Shown here: positions 53,802 to 63,126 of the stretch, one piece after another
Numbering within the stretch: position 1 is the first letter of the stretch
How the letters are laid out: each line of letters starts with the position of its first letter
DNA from: Deltaproteobacteria bacterium
GTDB taxonomy: Bacteria > Myxococcota_A > Polyangia > GCA-2747355 > JADLHG01
Reading direction: 5' to 3'
DNA: 64,000 nucleotides
Assembly: GCA_020848905.1 (NCBI GenBank)
Contig: JADLHG010000008.1
Coordinates: 1-64,000 of the forward strand
Position numbers and translations under genes: made by a program
The notes under the pieces: model-generated
What the model was told of the DNA's origin: nothing
Database searches by the model: none
Seen by the model: the letters and a program-made list of their open reading frames with translations, nothing else

Positions 53802-55774
53802 CGCGACCTCGCGCAGAGCTCGTCGAAGAGGAGGTGGCCCCAGGAGCCCGTGGCCTCGTCCACGAGCTCGAGCCGCAGCCGCTGCCCCCTGTAGGCCGAG
53901 ACGTCCACCACGCGCTCCTCCATGATGTGGCTGTTCGTCCCGGTCCCCCGGTGCACCACGCGCTCTCCGAGGAGGAGCCGCACCTCGATCTGCCCCGGCA
54001 GGTTGCCGCCCCCGACCCGGTAGCTCAGCTTGGGCGTCTCGACCGGGAACTCGGGGCTGCGCAGCCGTCCCGTGGGGGGGTCGCCGCTGCCGTAGGAGCT
54101 GGCCAGGTAGAGGCCCTCGAAGGGACCCGACATCCCCTGCGTGGGCCACGGGCCTCCCGCGGGACGCGCCCCGAAGGCCGACCCGGTCACGGTGAAGCCG
54201 TCGTAGGTGCCGCTCTCGAAGTCGAAGAGGCGCCTGACCCCCGGCGGTGCCGGCTCTCTCCTCTTGGGCACGAGGAGGTAGCGCGGGCGCACGAAGTAGC
54301 CGCTCACCACGTACGGCACCTCCTCGTGGTGAAAGTAATAGTCGAACTTGTAGCTGTTCAGCGCGTACTCGTAGCGCCCCTCGACGGGGTTATCTAGAAC
54401 GATTGCTCCATAATGACGGTTTGCGATGCGCTGGAGGATCTGCGGCGGGTAGGGGTGCCCGGCCCGGGTGACGTCGTTCACCCCCATCTGATGGTAGTGG
54501 GAGGGCTTGCCCGCCAGCACCGGATAGAAGGGGTGATAGGGCATGAGCACCGGGCCGGGTACGGAGCGCAGGCGCTCGATGAGCGGCCCGGCCCAGCGCC
54601 GGTCCCGCAGGGTGGGGGCGAGCTTGGCCGGCCGGTAGAGCTGGTGCACGAGCTGGCCCGCGAGGACCCCGCCGAGGAGGAGCGCGAGGAGCCCGGCCAC
54701 CAGTGGACGGGAGGCGAACCTTCGTTCTAGATCGGCCACCGCCAACGGCGCGAAGGCCCCGGCGAAGACCAGCCCCGGGATGTAGGCGTTCACGTCGGCC
54801 CACTGCGTGGCGAAGCCCACGGCGGAGACGGCGATGCCCACCACCGCCCAGAGCAGGCCGTAGAGCGGCCGCCGCGCCTCGGGGGGCAGGCGCCGCGTGA
54901 AGGCGAGCTGCCCGAGCGCCACGACGAGCCAGAGCCCGAGCACGGCTCCCACCGCGGGGAAGAGCTTGAGCAGCGTGAGCTCGGTCTGCGGCCAGACCCG
55001 CTCCCAGTAGAGGTCGTGCCCCTGATGCATTCTAAAAACATACTTCCAAAACCAGCCGTCCGAAGCGCGGTTCAGCCAGAGCACGGTGCCGCCGGCTACG
55101 AGCCCCACGCTGGCCACGTAGATCCAGACCCGCCGCCAGTCGAGCAGCAGGAGGAGCGCCCCCGAAGCGACGATGAAGAGGGTGGCCGTCTGCTTGGTCA
55201 GAAAGGCGAGTCCCATGAGCGCCCCGGCCAGCGCGAGGTAGGGCCAGCGCGTGCGCTTGTAGGCCAGAAGGAAGAGCGCCGCGGTGATGAGCGCCAGGTA
55301 GAGCGAGTCGCCGCGCACGAGATCGTACCAGCCCCCCACGTGCGGGTAGCTCGAGGCCACGAGCCCCACCGAGCCGAGGCCGTAGAGGACTCCGCGACGC
55401 CCCTTCCCCGCGGCGCGGCGCACAGCCTCGAAGATGAGGGCGCACGCGCCGAGAAAGGCCAGTACCGAGACGACGCGGCCGACGGGATACGAGAGGCCGA
55501 AGACCTTGCCCAGCCCCGCGACGACGGTCGGGTAGAAGGGAGTGTAGAGGAAGGAGATGAAATCGGCCGAGGGCTCGGCGTAGACCGGCTTCCCCTCGAG
55601 GATGCGGAGGGCGGTGGTGAGCACGCCCCCCTCCATCCACTCCAGATCTAGCGGGTAGAAGACCCGCAGCCCGAAGGCGTAGAGGAGCAGCGCGAGCTGG
55701 CCGAGACCCGCCACGGCCAGGGCCGCCGGCCCGATGGCGCTCGCGACGCGGCCGAGCCGGGCCGCTGCGGTCAC
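53798..55774 (-). CDS. GT-C glycosyltransferase with C-terminal jelly-roll-like domain
   Basis: A 658-residue protein with about eleven helices in the first 400 residues. YPLDLEWMEGG carries the acidic GT-C motif, and TKQTA a conserved loop. From about 515 a soluble beta-sandwich follows (FDFESGTYDGFTVTGSAF... to VDVSAYRGQRLRLELVDE), resembling carbohydrate-binding or concanavalin-like modules. The GTG at 55774 overlaps the upstream stop by 4 nt and its own stop overlaps the next GTG, so three glycosyltransferases are translated in series. A fused reading up to 57058 was rejected. Two short AT-rich patches (54390-54420, 55025-55050) differ from the rest of the gene. Confidence 0.8.
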   Translation of the reverse strand: MTAAARLGRVASAIGPAALAVAGLGQLALLLYAFGLRVFYPLDLEWMEGGVLTTALRILEGKPVYAEPSADFISFLYTPFYPTVVAGLGKVFGLSYPVGRVVSVLAFLGACALIFEAVRRAAGKGRRGVLYGLGSVGLVASSYPHVGGWYDLVRGDSLYLALITAALFLLAYKRTRWPYLALAGALMGLAFLTKQTATLFIVASGALLLLLDWRRVWIYVASVGLVAGGTVLWLNRASDGWFWKYVFRMHQGHDLYWERVWPQTELTLLKLFPAVGAVLGLWLVVALGQLAFTRRLPPEARRPLYGLLWAVVGIAVSAVGFATQWADVNAYIPGLVFAGAFAPLAVADLERRFASRPLVAGLLALLLGGVLAGQLVHQLYRPAKLAPTLRDRRWAGPLIERLRSVPGPVLMPYHPFYPVLAGKPSHYHQMGVNDVTRAGHPYPPQILQRIANRHYGAIVLDNPVEGRYEYALNSYKFDYYFHHEEVPYVVSGYFVRPRYLLVPKRREPAPPGVRRLFDFESGTYDGFTVTGSAFGARPAGGPWPTQGMSGPFEGLYLASSYGSGDPPTGRLRSPEFPVETPKLSYRVGGGNLPGQIEVRLLLGERVVHRGTGTNSHIMEERVVDVSAYRGQRLRLELVDEATGSWGHLLFDELCARSR

Positions 55775-57396
55775 GAGCCCACCTCGCTCGGGAAGGGCCC
55801 GAGCGTCCGGTCGAGGCGCTTGAGGCAGCAGTAGTAGCGCGGGCTGAGCCCCGGCGGCTCCAGACAGACCCAGGCGTAGCCCCGGGCGCGCCAGAGCGCC
55901 GCCTCGCCGGGCGAGGGCTGGTACGGCTCGTCCTGATGGTGCCCGATGTGGCAGATGAGGTCGGGGCGCTCCTTGAGCACGTACTCCTCGGGGGCGAACT
56001 TGCTGTGCCCGGGGCGATCCCCCGAGCGCGGCCCGTGGTGCGCGATCCACCGGTCGGAGAGGCCGAAGGCGTCGAGCGCCTTCAGACGCGAGGCGTAGAC
56101 CACGGCTCCCGCGCCCCCCACCGCGAGGTAGGTGTCCTTCGGCAGGTTCCGCCGCATCCAGTTGCCGAGGAGCACGCGGTCGTCGGCGAAGCGCTTCAGG
56201 TAGGCCACGGTGTCGAGCCCCCAGCGGTAGTAGCTCGGCTTCTGATTGTCGCGATGGAGGCCCACGGCGCTCCAGCTCAGCAAGCCGAGGAGCAGGGCCG
56301 CCACCGGGAGGAGCCGGGACGCGCGCCACACCTCGGGGCTCGCCGCACGCGGGCGCTCGAAGGCCTCGCGGAGGAGCTCCTGCGCGAGGAAGGCCCAGAG
56401 CGGGAGCACGGGGGCGAAGAAGCGGCCGAGAGCCATGAAGTCCCCCCCCACCCAGACCACGTAGAAGCTGTAGCAGCCGAGCAGGAGCGCGACGTAGCTG
56501 AAGACGAAGCGCGGCCGAAGTCCCGGCGGGCGGCCGGCCTCGCTCTCCTCGGGGCGGAGCGTGCGCGGCCGGAAGAGCAGCAGGAGCGGAGCGAGGACGT
56601 AGAGCCGGTTGTGGTGGACGAAGTCCCAGAGGTAGGGCAGCCCCCACTTGCCGGCCATCGCCGCGCCGCCCCCGGTCTTGATGTAGAAGGTGTTGGGGAA
56701 GGGGAAGCCGTAGTAGCGGTAGCGCCAGGCGAAGAAGAGGCCGAAGGGGACGAGGAAGCCCGCCAGCCAGAAGAACTCGGCCCGGGTGGGAAGCAGCCGC
56801 CGCTCCCCGAGGAGGTTCGCGGCGACGCGGTGGAGCCCCGTGAGCCCGAAGAGGAGCAGCCCCTCGGGTCGGGTCATCGCCGCCAGCGCGAAGCAGAGGC
56901 CCGAGTAGCGCCGCCGCACGCGCCCCGCCGCCTCGGCCAGGTAGAGCGCGAAGCCCGCCGTGCCGAGACAGGTGAAGAGCTGCGTCTCGAGTCCGCCCGA
57001 GCACCAGACCGCGAAGTACGCGCAGGCCGGAAGGAGCGCCGGGCCGAGGAGCTCCCACCCCGTGGCGCGCCCGCCGCGATAGGCCCTCCCGGCCAGGTAG
57101 AGGAGGCCCAAGGTGCCGACGCCGGCGGCCGAGGCCAGCACGAGCGACATCACGTCCGGGCGCAGGCCGAGCTTGAGCAGCCCCCCGAGGAGCACGGTCC
57201 AGAGGAAGTTCGTATAGCCCTCCACCCGGTCCCCGAGGTTGAAGGAGAGCTCACCGTGATAGGCCAGGTTGTGGCTGTAACGAAAGGTGATGTAGGCGTC
57301 GTCGCAGACGAAGCCGTACGCCAGACCGTGCAGCACGAGCGCAAGGCCCGCGGCACCGAGGATGAGCCAGGGAGCGGCGGACCGGAGGCGCGCCAT
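55771..57396 (-). CDS. GT-C glycosyltransferase (DDAYITFRY family)
   Basis: A 541-residue polytopic protein. The first loop has DDAYITFRYSHNL and RVEGYTNFLWT, the signature of a widespread GT-C family related in this motif to mycobacterial arabinofuranosyltransferases. The C-terminal 130 residues are soluble. First in the GT chain. ATG 57396 is preferred; it lacks a ribosome site but follows a promoter, TTTGAT-N17-TAAACG, by 8 nt. Together with the two following enzymes it probably builds part of a surface glycan on lipid-linked donors. Confidence 0.8.
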   Translation of the reverse strand: MARLRSAAPWLILGAAGLALVLHGLAYGFVCDDAYITFRYSHNLAYHGELSFNLGDRVEGYTNFLWTVLLGGLLKLGLRPDVMSLVLASAAGVGTLGLLYLAGRAYRGGRATGWELLGPALLPACAYFAVWCSGGLETQLFTCLGTAGFALYLAEAAGRVRRRYSGLCFALAAMTRPEGLLLFGLTGLHRVAANLLGERRLLPTRAEFFWLAGFLVPFGLFFAWRYRYYGFPFPNTFYIKTGGGAAMAGKWGLPYLWDFVHHNRLYVLAPLLLLFRPRTLRPEESEAGRPPGLRPRFVFSYVALLLGCYSFYVVWVGGDFMALGRFFAPVLPLWAFLAQELLREAFERPRAASPEVWRASRLLPVAALLLGLLSWSAVGLHRDNQKPSYYRWGLDTVAYLKRFADDRVLLGNWMRRNLPKDTYLAVGGAGAVVYASRLKALDAFGLSDRWIAHHGPRSGDRPGHSKFAPEEYVLKERPDLICHIGHHQDEPYQPSPGEAALWRARGYAWVCLEPPGLSPRYYCCLKRLDRTLGPFPSEVGS

Positions 57397-57404
57397 GGGC
57401 GGAT

Positions 57405-57433
57405 CGTTTACCCGCTTTTCTCCTCGGATCAAA
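57405..57433 (-). promoter_or_regulatory. Promoter of the glycosyltransferase chain
   Basis: Minus strand TTTGAT (57433-57428), 17-nt spacer, TAAACG (57410-57405), 8 nt before the ATG at 57396. Implies a leaderless transcript. Confidence 0.42.
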
Positions 57434-57466
57434 GGGGTTTCCGCACCGCGAGCGGCACGCGGCGCT

Positions 57467-58180
57467 TCAGCTCGCCGGCGCGGTGAAGGCCTCGAGACAG
57501 AGGAGGAGCGGGCGGCCGACGTACTTCCGCGCCGAGGGTGCGCGGCCGAGGAGCGCCTCGTCGCCCATCACCTCCGTCGTGCGCCCGAGCTCGAGCCCTG
57601 CGCCGCGCAGGGCCTGCTGGTAGCTCTCGACGGTGTGCTGCTCCGCCCCGAGGCGATACTCCACCCCGTCTCGCCGGAAGTTCGCCTCCACGCCGGCCCG
57701 GGCCAGCTCCGGGTGGTAGACCGACAAGAGCAGGCGTCCGCCGGGCCGAAGCGCGCGACGCGTCTCCGCGAAGAAAGCCGGGAGGTCGCGCAGGTGCTCT
57801 CCCACGAGGGCGCAGAGCACGGCGTGAAACCTGGCCGGGCAGAGAGGCCACGGCGCGCTCAGGTCCACACAGACGAGCGGGACGCCGGGATACTTCTGCC
57901 GCGCCACGCGCAGCATGCCCGGCGAGAAGTCGAGCCCCACGACCTTCGCGCCGCACGCTACGAGCGGCCCGAGGTGACGCCCCGTGCCGCAACCGGCGTC
58001 CAGGATTCGCTCACCCGGGCGCGCCGCGAGGAGCCCGAGGCTCGTACGATCGTCGAGCGCCACCACGGGATTGGGCGTCTCGTCGTAGCTCGCAGACCAG
58101 CGATCGTAGCCCTCGCGCACCTCGAGCTGCACCGTCCCGCCCTCGGGAGCGGGGAGCCCATCGCGCGTGCGACCGTTCAT
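57467..58180 (-). CDS. Class I SAM-dependent methyltransferase
   Basis: A 237-residue methyltransferase of the Methyltransf_11 type. AdoMet motif I is LDAGCGTGRH (60-69), with VVGLDFSPGML as motif II and LRPGGRLLLSVYHPE as post-motif III. The N-terminus EGYDRWSASYDETPN is common in small-molecule and quinone-type methyltransferases. Substrate unknown. It is 53 nt from the divergent carboxylesterase, and TATCAT lies 6 nt before its ATG. Confidence 0.88.
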   Translation of the reverse strand: MNGRTRDGLPAPEGGTVQLEVREGYDRWSASYDETPNPVVALDDRTSLGLLAARPGERILDAGCGTGRHLGPLVACGAKVVGLDFSPGMLRVARQKYPGVPLVCVDLSAPWPLCPARFHAVLCALVGEHLRDLPAFFAETRRALRPGGRLLLSVYHPELARAGVEANFRRDGVEYRLGAEQHTVESYQQALRGAGLELGRTTEVMGDEALLGRAPSARKYVGRPLLLCLEAFTAPAS

Positions 58181-58233
58181 CGCCTCATGATAGCCGGAAC
58201 CCGCCGCGCGGGGCCGTGTTACCGTGGCGGGCC

Positions 58234-59907
58234 ATGAGCATCCGGTTCACGAGATCGTGCGCGTGGCGGCGCGTGGGCGGCGCGCTGCTGTGCCTGGGCC
58301 TGGCCGCCTGCACGAACCGCGTCCCGGCGGCGCTCGACGGCAGCGCGCAGGATGGAGCCCTCCGCGACGCGGGGCCGGGAGGGGACGCGAGCCCGCGCGA
58401 CGCGCGGCGCACCGACGGGGGCGGAGGCGATCTGAGCGGCGACCCGACGGTGGCCCACACCATGACGGGCCTCGTGCGGGGCAAGCTCCTCGGCAAGGTG
58501 CGCGCGCACCTCGGGATCCCATACGCCGCGCCTCCGGTGGGCGGCCTGCGCTTCGGACACCCGCAACCTCTCACCTCGTGGAGCGGGGTGCGCGAGACCA
58601 CGGCCCTGGGCCCCTCGTGTCCCCAGAAGCCGAGCACACTCACGAGCCTGCCCAACCGCTACAGCGAGGACTGCCTGACGCTCAACGTCTGGGCCCCCTT
58701 CCCCGCTCCGAGCAAGCCCGCGCCGGTGATGGTCTTCATCCACGGCGGAGGCTTCACGCTCGGGGGGAGCGCACAGCCGCTCTACGACGGAACGGCCCTC
58801 GTCGAGCAGACGGGCGTCGTGCTCGTGACCTTCAACTACCGCCTGGGGCCCTTGGGCTTCCTCGCGCACGCCCGCACCCCTTACGGGGGCAACGCCGCGC
58901 TCTACGACCAGCGCGCGGTCCTGCGCTGGGTGAAGCAGAACATCGGGGCCTTCGGGGGGGACGGCACGAACGTGACCGTCTTCGGCGAGTCGGCGGGCTC
59001 GGTCAGCGTCTGCGCCCACCTCGTCTCGCCCGAGGCCACCGGGCCCCTGAATCGCGCGATCATGGAGAGCGGCCCCTGCAGCGGGAATCTACTGACGCTG
59101 GCCGAGGCCCAGGCGCAGGGCAAGGCGCTCGCCGAGAAGCTCGGCTGCGAGAGCGCGACCGACGTGCAGACCTGCCTCGGCTCGAAGAGCACGCAGGAGG
59201 TGCTGGACGCGCTGCCCACGAAGGACGCGATGATCTTCGGCACAGGGGTCTCGTGGGGCCCGGTCGCCGGAACGCCCTACCTGCCGGCGCAGCCCGCGGC
59301 GCTCATGAAGGCCGGCTCGTTCGCCAAGGTGCCGCTCCTCCTCGGCACGAACCGGGACGAGGGGACGCTCTTCGTGCTGCTCGGCGGCCTGCTCGCCACG
59401 ACGGCGGCACAGTACCCGGGCCTGGCCACCACCGCCTTCGGCGCGAAGGCTCCGCAGGTCCTCGCGCAGTACCCGCTCTCGAGCTACGCGAGCCCGGCCC
59501 ACGCCATCGCCGACCTCCTCGGAGACGTGGGCTTTGTCTGCCCCACGCGCCGCACCGCGCGGGCCGCCGTCGCGGGGGGCGTCTCCTCGACGTACCTCTA
59601 CCACTTCACGCAGCCTCCCAGCTTTGCGCTCGTGCCCTTCCTCGCGGTCTTCCACACCGCGGAGCTCCCCTTCGTCTTTCAGAACCCGGGCGGCGCGAAG
59701 CCCCTCACGGCCGAGGAACAGCAGCTCGCGCGCAGCATGCTCGGCTACTGGACGCGCTTCGCGGCCACCGGCGACCCGAACGGCGGCGGAGCGCCTGCCT
59801 GGCCGGCCTACGCCGCCGGTTCGGACCAGCACCTCGAGCTGGGCCCGACGATCAAGGTGGGCTCGGGGCTGAAACAGGCGGCCTGCGACTTCTGGGACGG
59901 GCTCTAG
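58234..59907 (+). CDS. Type-B carboxylesterase, predicted lipoprotein
   Basis: A 557-residue exported esterase. Lipobox LAAC (Cys26) precedes an Asp/Gly/Arg-rich linker, then the type-B core: oxyanion HGGGF (170-174), nucleophile elbow GESAGS (Ser253), EDCLTLNVW, and His in FHTAELPFVF. It would hydrolyse carboxylic esters at the outer envelope. ATG 58234 starts the signal peptide; the frame is open far upstream but covers the opposite-strand methyltransferase. TACCGT lies 8 nt before the ATG. Confidence 0.9.
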   Translation: MSIRFTRSCAWRRVGGALLCLGLAACTNRVPAALDGSAQDGALRDAGPGGDASPRDARRTDGGGGDLSGDPTVAHTMTGLVRGKLLGKVRAHLGIPYAAPPVGGLRFGHPQPLTSWSGVRETTALGPSCPQKPSTLTSLPNRYSEDCLTLNVWAPFPAPSKPAPVMVFIHGGGFTLGGSAQPLYDGTALVEQTGVVLVTFNYRLGPLGFLAHARTPYGGNAALYDQRAVLRWVKQNIGAFGGDGTNVTVFGESAGSVSVCAHLVSPEATGPLNRAIMESGPCSGNLLTLAEAQAQGKALAEKLGCESATDVQTCLGSKSTQEVLDALPTKDAMIFGTGVSWGPVAGTPYLPAQPAALMKAGSFAKVPLLLGTNRDEGTLFVLLGGLLATTAAQYPGLATTAFGAKAPQVLAQYPLSSYASPAHAIADLLGDVGFVCPTRRTARAAVAGGVSSTYLYHFTQPPSFALVPFLAVFHTAELPFVFQNPGGAKPLTAEEQQLARSMLGYWTRFAATGDPNGGGAPAWPAYAAGSDQHLELGPTIKVGSGLKQAACDFWDGL

Positions 59908-59925
59908 AGCGGCGGACGCTTCTCG

Positions 59926-60405
59926 CTACGCCCGCTTGCGCGCCTCTGCCTTGGCGGCCGTTCGCGGCGGGCGAACCACTGTCGTGGGCGCGTCCTCTCC
60001 GGGATCGGGACCCACGCGCTGCTGCAGGTCCACGAGCGCGCGCAACGCATCGGTGGTGGTGAAGATCCCGACCACCTTCCCGCCCTCGACCACCACGGCG
60101 GATCCGATCTTGTCGTCGGCCATGTAGGCGGCCGCGTCCCGCAACAGGGTCGTGGGCGTGACGGTGTACGGGTCCCGGGTCATGGCGTCGTCGACGCGCA
60201 CGTCCTCGGGGATGACGTCTCGGAGCGTCTCGAGCAGGTGCAGGTCGCGCTGCGAAACGAGTCCCACCAGCTTTCCGCCGTCTAGCACCGGCAGGTGCCG
60301 GATCTGGTACTTGCGCATCAGCTTGTGCGCCGCGGTCAGGCTCTGGTCCGCGCCGACGGTGTGCGGGCTCGCGGTCATGTAGTCACGAATGGTGGTGCGC
60401 TCCAT
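59926..60405 (-). CDS. Tandem CBS-domain protein
   Basis: A 159-residue protein that is essentially two CBS domains (about 6-60 and 72-128), with TIRDYMTASPHTV and VDDAMTRDPYTV opening each, plus a basic tail ending ARKRA. CBS pairs bind adenine nucleotides and sense energy state. No effector domain, so it likely acts on a partner. ATG 60405 has GGAGAGG upstream; the longer frame to 60558 has no support. A sigma-54-like element lies at 60441-60456. Confidence 0.88.
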   Translation of the reverse strand: MERTTIRDYMTASPHTVGADQSLTAAHKLMRKYQIRHLPVLDGGKLVGLVSQRDLHLLETLRDVIPEDVRVDDAMTRDPYTVTPTTLLRDAAAYMADDKIGSAVVVEGGKVVGIFTTTDALRALVDLQQRVGPDPGEDAPTTVVRPPRTAAKAEARKRA

Positions 60406-60440
60406 GGTGCACGCCTCTCCTCGGGCTCCACGCTCGGATA

Positions 60441-60456
60441 TGCCACTTGCGTACCA
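60441..60456 (-). promoter_or_regulatory. Possible sigma-54 promoter of the CBS gene
   Basis: Minus strand TGGTACGCAAGTGGCA: correct GG-N10-GC spacing, two mismatches to consensus. Weaker than the three main sites in this window. Confidence 0.3.
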
Positions 60457-60620
60457 ACCCGGCCACACGGCGAAGGAGCCGCCGTTACAGCGCAATAGCA
60501 GCGATGGGCCGGGCGCGGAACCCGCAGGTCGGCCAGCTCGGGCCAGCGTGACCCACAATGCGAGGAGATCTGGCGAGGTCCCGGGTCAGCGTGCGCCGCG
60601 TCGTCGGCGCGCGCGCGGGG

Positions 60621-61643
60621 TCAGGGTCCGGTGTGAGGCGCGGAGATCTGTCGCTGGATGGCGCACCGCACGGAGGTGAAGCCCACGCCGAAGGACAGCG
60701 CATCCGGCTTGCCGTCTCCGTCGGTGTCCACGTCCGGATGCGAGGCCAGCCCCACGGCGGGGCTGTTCTGGAGCTCGGCCCCCTCGATCTGGCCGTCTCC
60801 GTTCAGGTCGAAGAGGGCCTTGAGCATCTTCTTCGAGCCGGCGCTGGTGTCCGCCGAGTGGTACACGCCGTTCAGCGCGTCGAGCAGCGCCGGGACCACC
60901 TTGCTCACCACCTCCGCCTGGCTCACCAGGCCGAGGAGCGCCCCGCGGCGAATGCCGCTCGCGTCCACGAGCCCCGAGACGCGCGCGCGCCGGAGGGTGA
61001 TCATCGGGTGCGGCGCCACGCCGAGCGGCAGCGGGATCCGCAGCTCTCCGGGACCGGAGGTGAGCTCGCCCCCGACGATGTGGCCCACCAGCACCGCGTC
61101 GGCCGGGCTGGCCGTGCTGATCAGGAAGGACTCGTTGCCCGTGAAGTTGTCGAGCGCGTTCGAGTCCAAGTCCACGCCCAGGTGCCCCTGCACGCGCGCC
61201 ATGGGGTCCTCGATCAGCGAGCTCGCGAAGACCTCGAAGAGCATGATCAGCGCGCCGCGGTGAACCTGCGTCTGGAGCTCGGAGTCGAAGTTCACCTGCG
61301 GGGCGGCGGCCCGCAGCGCGGCCAGCATGGCCCCCAGCCGATTTCGCGCCTGTCCGTCGCCGACCGGGTCGTGCGCGTACTGCAGCGCGTTCTCGGGGAG
61401 GATGAGGCGATTGACCACCGACTGCAGGCCCTTGCTCGGAGCGACGACGCCCTGGTCGGGGTTCGCCACGGGACCCCCGTCGGCGCGAGCTACGGGCGGC
61501 AGGCCCCCGTCGGAGCCGGGCGGCTGGAACGAGCCCACGGGCGGCACGCCGGCCGACCCACCGCAGGCCGCGGCGGACGCCGCAAGCAGGGCCACGAAGC
61601 TGTAGCAGGAGCCGCATCGTCGAAGAGATCGAAGGCGAGCCAT
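60621..61643 (-). CDS. Lipoprotein with EF-hand-like C-terminus
   Basis: A 340-residue lipoprotein with lipobox SAAAC, a Gly/Pro/Asp linker and a mostly helical body. Near the C-terminus DLNGDGQIEGAE and DVDTDGDGKPD match EF-hand/dockerin-type calcium loops (Asp at positions 1, 3, 5). No family recognised for the rest. ATG 61643 fits the signal peptide; ATG 61658 is 5 codons upstream. Function unknown, perhaps calcium-stabilised surface binding. Confidence 0.72.
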   Translation of the reverse strand: MARLRSLRRCGSCYSFVALLAASAAACGGSAGVPPVGSFQPPGSDGGLPPVARADGGPVANPDQGVVAPSKGLQSVVNRLILPENALQYAHDPVGDGQARNRLGAMLAALRAAAPQVNFDSELQTQVHRGALIMLFEVFASSLIEDPMARVQGHLGVDLDSNALDNFTGNESFLISTASPADAVLVGHIVGGELTSGPGELRIPLPLGVAPHPMITLRRARVSGLVDASGIRRGALLGLVSQAEVVSKVVPALLDALNGVYHSADTSAGSKKMLKALFDLNGDGQIEGAELQNSPAVGLASHPDVDTDGDGKPDALSFGVGFTSVRCAIQRQISAPHTGP

Positions 61644-61920
61644 GGTCCACCCCCTCAATGGGTGCGATTACTCCAACGCCTAGCACAGGGCATGCCAGGG
61701 GCCGGTGCCCCGGGGCCCAGGCCGGAGCTCCATGGATCCGAGCCCCTGGCCGTGCCCGGACCGCCGCCCCCCTCCGAGAACCGGCGGGCCGCCGCGCCTC
61801 GACGCGCCACGTCGAAGAAAGCCGAGACCGGCCGCGCCCTTGCCCGTCGAGGAAAAGGCCACCCTGGCTCGCCGGAGGGCCACCGAAAGAGGCCTGCCGA
61901 CCCCACAGCGCGCCGCGCCT
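61644..61920. other. Gap between lipoprotein and MacB-type gene
   Basis: 277 nt, no gene seen. It contains a sigma-54-like element on the minus strand (61682-61697) and a GC hairpin (ggggc-cggt-gcccc, 61698-61711) without a T tract that could end the exporter transcript. Confidence 0.5.
61682..61697 (-). promoter_or_regulatory. Possible sigma-54 promoter of the EF-hand lipoprotein
   Basis: Minus strand TGGCATGCCCTGTGCT: correct GG-N10-GC spacing, two mismatches. Predicted start near 61671, about 28 nt before the ATG at 61643. Confidence 0.32.
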
Positions 61921-63126
61921 TCACTCGTAGCGGAGGGCCTCGATGGGATCGAGCAGCGAGGCCTTCTTGGCCGGGTAGAAACCCGAGGCCACCCCCACCA
62001 CGAACGAGAAGCCGAAGGCCACCACGATGACCCACGGCGTGAAGCGCACCGTCAGCCCGGGCCCGAAGGCGTTGAAGAGCGCGATCACGGCGAGCCCCAG
62101 CGCCAGCCCGACCACGCCCCCGACCAGCGAGACGGTCACGCTCTCCACGAGAAACTGCCGCTCTACGTCCTTGCGGCGCGCTCCCACGGCCATGCGCAGG
62201 CCGATCTCGCGGGTCCGCTCGCGCACCGAGACCAGCATGATGTTCATGATCCCGATCCCGCCCACCACGAGCGAGATGGAGGCGATGCCGAGGATCACGA
62301 GCTCCATCGTCCGGGCCACCTTGTCGAAGGTGCTGAGCATGTCGGCCTGCGAGACGATGGTGAAGTCTTCGTTGTTGTTGTGGCGACGGATGAGGATCTG
62401 GCGCACCTCCTCCATCGCCGCCTCCACCTGCGTGTTCGAGAGGGCCTTGACCGAGATGCGCGTCAGGCTCTCCTGGTTGAAGAGCTCGGTGGCCGCCGTG
62501 ACGGGGATGAACACCAGATCGTCGAGGTCGATGCCGAGGCTCTGCCCCTTCGAGGCCATCACGCCGATCACGCGAAACTTGGTGCCAGTGATCTTGATCG
62601 TCTTGCCCACCGGGTTCTCGTCGCCGAAGAGCTCCTGCTGCACCACCTGCCCGAGCACCGCCACCCGTCGCTTGGCGTCCACGTCCTCTGGGGCCACGAA
62701 GCCGCCGAGCGCGACCTTCATCAGGTGCACGTCGGGGAGCGCCTCGTCGGTCCCCACGACCTTGGTGTTGCGCGAGCGGTTCAGGTACTTGACCGTGCCG
62801 GCCCCCATCAGCGCCGCGTTGACCTGCGCCACCGCCGTGCCCCGCCGGAAGATGGCCCGCGCGTCGTCGACCGTGAGCTTGTGGACCGTGGTGAACATGG
62901 GGCGCGCCACCCCCTTCGTGTCCTCCTTCCCCGGAAAGACGAGGAGCAGGTTCGTCCCCATCTCGGCGAAGAGGTCGGCGAAGTAGGAACGCGCGCCCTC
63001 GCCCAACGAGACGAGCAGCACCACCGAGGTCACGCCGATCACCACGCCGAGGGTGGTCAGAAACGAGCGCCACACGTTCGAGCGGATCGAATCGAGCGCC
63101 GTGAGGAAGTGCGCGAACCAGCTCAT
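61921..63126 (-). CDS. MacB/FtsX-type ABC exporter permease
   Basis: A 401-residue permease with four helices: one at the N-terminus (about 19-40), a large periplasmic MacB_PCD domain (about 45-270) and three C-terminal helices, with GIMNIMLVSVRERTREIGLRMAVGAR, the FtsX-family signature. It ends PIEALRYE, usual for MacB-like proteins. ATG 63126 overlaps the ATPase stop (ATGA). Unlike E. coli MacB the ATPase is a separate protein. Probably exports a peptide, lipid or toxic compound with the adaptor. Confidence 0.92.
   Translation of the reverse strand: MSWFAHFLTALDSIRSNVWRSFLTTLGVVIGVTSVVLLVSLGEGARSYFADLFAEMGTNLLLVFPGKEDTKGVARPMFTTVHKLTVDDARAIFRRGTAVAQVNAALMGAGTVKYLNRSRNTKVVGTDEALPDVHLMKVALGGFVAPEDVDAKRRVAVLGQVVQQELFGDENPVGKTIKITGTKFRVIGVMASKGQSLGIDLDDLVFIPVTAATELFNQESLTRISVKALSNTQVEAAMEEVRQILIRRHNNNEDFTIVSQADMLSTFDKVARTMELVILGIASISLVVGGIGIMNIMLVSVRERTREIGLRMAVGARRKDVERQFLVESVTVSLVGGVVGLALGLAVIALFNAFGPGLTVRFTPWVIVVAFGFSFVVGVASGFYPAKKASLLDPIEALRYE

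Noticed and set aside
53798-57058. Single 1086-codon glycosyltransferase
   Set aside because: The first third is a shadow of the 55771-57396 gene; a GTG at 55774 with GTGA coupling starts the real protein.
61698-61711. Rho-independent terminator
   Set aside because: A 5-bp GC hairpin is present but no T tract follows on either strand.
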